In this document: positions 18,338-20,139 of the stretch, in pieces
Numbering within the stretch: the stretch's first letter is position 1
Layout of the letters: each line of letters starts with the position of its first letter
NCBI GenBank assembly: GCA_016711505.1
Contig: JADJSV010000013.1
Coordinates: 1 to 20,139 of the forward strand
Reading direction: 5' to 3'
Source: Bacteroidota bacterium
GTDB lineage: Bacteria; Bacteroidota; Bacteroidia; AKYH767-A; 2013-40CM-41-45
Length of the DNA: 20,139 bases
Notes under the pieces: model-generated
What the model was told of the DNA's origin: nothing
The model's input: only the letters and a program-made list of their open reading frames with translations
Database searches by the model: none
Made by a program: the position numbers and the translations under genes

Positions 18338-18986
18338 ATGGACTCAAATTTACTTGCCCGGATTCACGGAATTTCTGTGATGCTTTTTTTGCTGACATAT
18401 GTGATCAAGAGTTATTTCTTTTTACGAGTAAAGATCTGCTGGCGAACTACGGTAAAAAACAGAAAGGTTCTGAAAATGATCGTCAGCACACTTTCTTGTG
18501 ACAGCAGGAATCTGGCTGTTTAGCATTATAGGGTGGAGTTAAGACATTGTATATCATTAAACTTGTTTTTTGCATTTCTAAGTATTCCGATTGCAATTGT
18601 TGCATTCGAAACAAAACAAAGGCCTGGCTTTACTTTCACTAGTATTGATCGTAGGACTTATGGAATGGCAAGCAGGAAAAAAATAAACCGTTTATCCGGC
18701 AAAAAGTTGCACTGTCCGGAAATGCGACGGCAGAGAAATAGTAAGGTGCAAGGTGTATTTTGAAAATTGCGCCTTTTACTCATGGAGCTGATGGAAAAAA
18801 ACCATACCATGGAGCTAAAGATCTTACGATCTCTCCTTCGCTTACGATGACATTGTACAAATGGTTGTTAAGGAAGCAAAGGAAAGATGCCCGGATATAC
18901 TGCTGTTAACTCTCAGTGATGATGAAGTTGCTGCTGTATCGAAATTTGTACAAAACTTAAAGGCACCGATGGGTCCACAAGAATAA
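18338..18986 (+). CDS. SirB-like membrane domain with C-terminal cytochrome c domain (fusion or two abutting genes; frameshifted)
   Basis: The ATG at 18338 opens a short integral membrane protein: LLARIHGISVMLFLLTYVIK, then KVLKMIVSTL, FLVTAGIWLFSIIG, LYIIKLVFAFLSIPIAIVAF and LALLSLVLIVGLMEWQAG. This four-helix pattern resembles the SirB family. A cytochrome c domain follows: NCAF..HGADGKKPYHGAKDLTIS, YDDIVQMVVK, GKMPGYTAV (axial-ligand Met candidate at 18887-18889) and LSDDEVAAVSKFVQNLKAP, with stop at 18984-18986. The haem motif CxxCH is not cleanly readable. At about 18775 the sequence TGCGCCTTTTACTCAT differs from the expected coding by a substitution plus an insertion. In one frame TAA follows GKK at about 18690, but another frame runs on into NATAE, so separate genes and a fusion cannot be told apart. 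It probably takes part in membrane electron transfer. hflX starts two bases after the stop. Confidence 0.65.
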
Positions 18987-18988
18987 TT

Positions 18989-20138
18989 ATGAAAGAAACG
19001 GCCGGTACTTGTAAGGTTGATCAATAAAAATCAGAATGAAAAAGAAAAATTAGTGAATATTTTGGATGGGCTGGCATTTCTTGCAGGGCAGGAGCTGAAA
19101 CATTAAAACGTTTTACTCAAACTTGAGCATCCGGATTCAGAACATTTATCGGTAGGCAGTAAACTTGAGCAGATCCGTGTTTTCATGGTAGAGAATGATA
19201 TTAGAAACTTGCAATCTTTGATGATGAGTTAAGTGGTTCACAGATCAGGAATATTGAAAGGTACTTGACTGCGAGTTCTTGACAGAAACAATCGATCCGT
19301 GATATTTTTGCAAATCGCGCACGAACAGACAGGCAAGCGCAAGTAAATTAACGCAATATCAGTATTTACTACCACGACTTACACGTATGTGGACTCACTT
19401 AGAGAAACAACGTGGTGGAATTGGTATGCGGGGTCCGGGTGAATCGGAGATTGAAACTGATCGACGGGTCATTAAGGATAAACTTTCTAAATTAAAACTC
19501 AAGCTAAAAGAATTCGAGAAGCAAAGTCGGGCCCTAGAGAAAGTAAAGAGGTGAAATGGTTCGTGTTGCTTTGGTAGAGATACCAACGTAGGCAAGTCCA
19601 TTGAGCTTTGGCAAGTTAGAGGCAAGTCTTTACAGAAGATAAATTATTGCAACGCTTGTACTACAGTACGCAAGATCGTTTACGACAGAATCCCATTTTT
19701 ACTTTTCCGGACACCGTTGGTTTCTCATTCAATAAACTTCCGCATGGTCGATCGAATCATTTGAGTCGACGCTCAGGTAAGTTCGCGAAGCTGATATACT
19801 TTTACATGTTGTCGATGTTTCACATCCGCAATTTGAAGATCGGATCGATGTTGTGAATCAAACTTTAGTAGACATTAAAGCAAGTGATAAAAGTTGTTCT
19901 GGTTTTAAACAAGATCGATGCATACAAATGGAGTTGAAAAAGAAGAAGATGATCTTTACTCCGAGTACGAGAAAATGTTTCTTTAGAAGAATTGAAACGT
20001 AGCTGGATGAGCCGGATTGATTTGAATTGTATTTTATTCTGCAGCTAAAAAAACTAACATTGAAGAGGTGAGAGAAAAGGAATGCTAAAAAGTTAAGGCT
20101 GTACATTACAAGAGAGGTATCCGAATGCAATACAGTGA
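18989..20138 (+). CDS. hflX: Ribosome-associated GTPase HflX (heavily frameshifted)
   Basis: HflX is a cytoplasmic GTPase that binds the large ribosomal subunit and, in studied bacteria, splits or rescues stalled ribosomes. From the ATG at 18989, spliced frames give RPVLVRLINKNQNEKEKLV, LDGLAFLA and KLEHPDS, then KLEQIRVFMVENDI. These are followed by DDELSGSQIRNIERYL, the RTRQA helix region, YQYLLPRLTRMWTHLEKQRG and GIGMRGPGESEIETDRR, which is diagnostic for HflX. The GTPase domain follows: the P-loop reads TNVGKS near 19580-19600, with the preceding residues spoiled by an indel. DTVGF (G3) is at 19710-19724, then ADILLHVVDVSHPQFEDRID. The end is RYPNAIQ with TGA at 20136-20138, so the gene probably ends inside the window. 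At about 383 codons it is near family length. I count more than eight frame changes, most likely contig-end sequence errors. Confidence 0.88.
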
Positions 20139-20139
20139 A

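Noticed and set aside
17002..20138. Pseudogene cluster or decaying genome region
   Set aside because: Catalytic motifs remain intact and only the frame is lost, substitutions look few, and an essential-type GTPase is included. This is unlike genuine decay.
1..20139. Mobile element, phage or defence system
   Set aside because: No transposase, integrase, terminal inverted repeats, phage structural or restriction-type genes could be read on either strand.

Overview
The window is AT-rich DNA that looks like an uncultured member of the Bacteroidota. Two reconstructed proteins end in type IX secretion (T9SS) sorting domains, there are PKD-repeat secreted proteins, gene starts have no clear Shine-Dalgarno sequence, and several families read like Bacteroidota versions (M49 lipoprotein, tandem amidohydrolases, T9SS-exported alpha/beta hydrolase). 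I see no mobile element, phage gene, CRISPR array, tRNA or rRNA.

The dominant technical fact is that most genes are split by single-base indels, often in homopolymers. When the frames are spliced, each gene becomes a normal family member. Damage is worst at the two ends (nrdB at 224-1201, and everything from 17.0 kb to 20.1 kb) and nearly absent in the middle (the 690-codon M49 gene at 8644-10716 is intact). Essential genes such as nrdB and hflX are hit as well, so the pattern fits unpolished long-read or low-coverage contig ends rather than gene decay. All broken genes are annotated here as reconstructed CDS, and stated frameshift positions are approximate.

Layout. Left end, minus strand: nrdB followed by the first codons of nrdA (class Ia ribonucleotide reductase), running off the edge. 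1202-1790: non-coding. Plus strand, 1791-5536: a large secreted M36 (fungalysin-type) metallopeptidase with propeptide, PA insert, PKD domains and T9SS C-terminus, closed by a strong terminator. Plus strand, 5652-8586: M1 aminopeptidase lipoprotein of leukotriene-A4-hydrolase type, a small outer-membrane-type protein, and a GNAT acetyltransferase. A bidirectional terminator at 8596-8625 separates these from a minus-strand operon read from 15086 to 8644: a roughly 990-residue double-domain amidohydrolase, a roughly 445-residue single-domain amidohydrolase, and an M49 dipeptidyl-peptidase III lipoprotein whose start codon overlaps the preceding stop. Plus strand, 15438-16958: an unrecognised exported protein with a (Met-Gly)9 tract encoded by G-rich hexamer repeats. 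Minus strand, 17002-18179: a secreted chlorophyllase-like alpha/beta hydrolase with a T9SS tail. Plus strand, 18338-20138: a SirB-like membrane domain joined or next to a cytochrome c domain, then the GTPase hflX.

Taken together the accessory part looks like a protein- and peptide-scavenging toolkit. An exported endopeptidase (M36), an aminopeptidase (M1), a dipeptidyl peptidase (M49) and amidohydrolases, possibly of dipeptidase type, could act in sequence outside the cytoplasm. This link is an inference from families and gene order, not shown directly. Two of the three amidohydrolase domains lack the usual His-x-His metal motif, which is the most intriguing biochemical point in the window.
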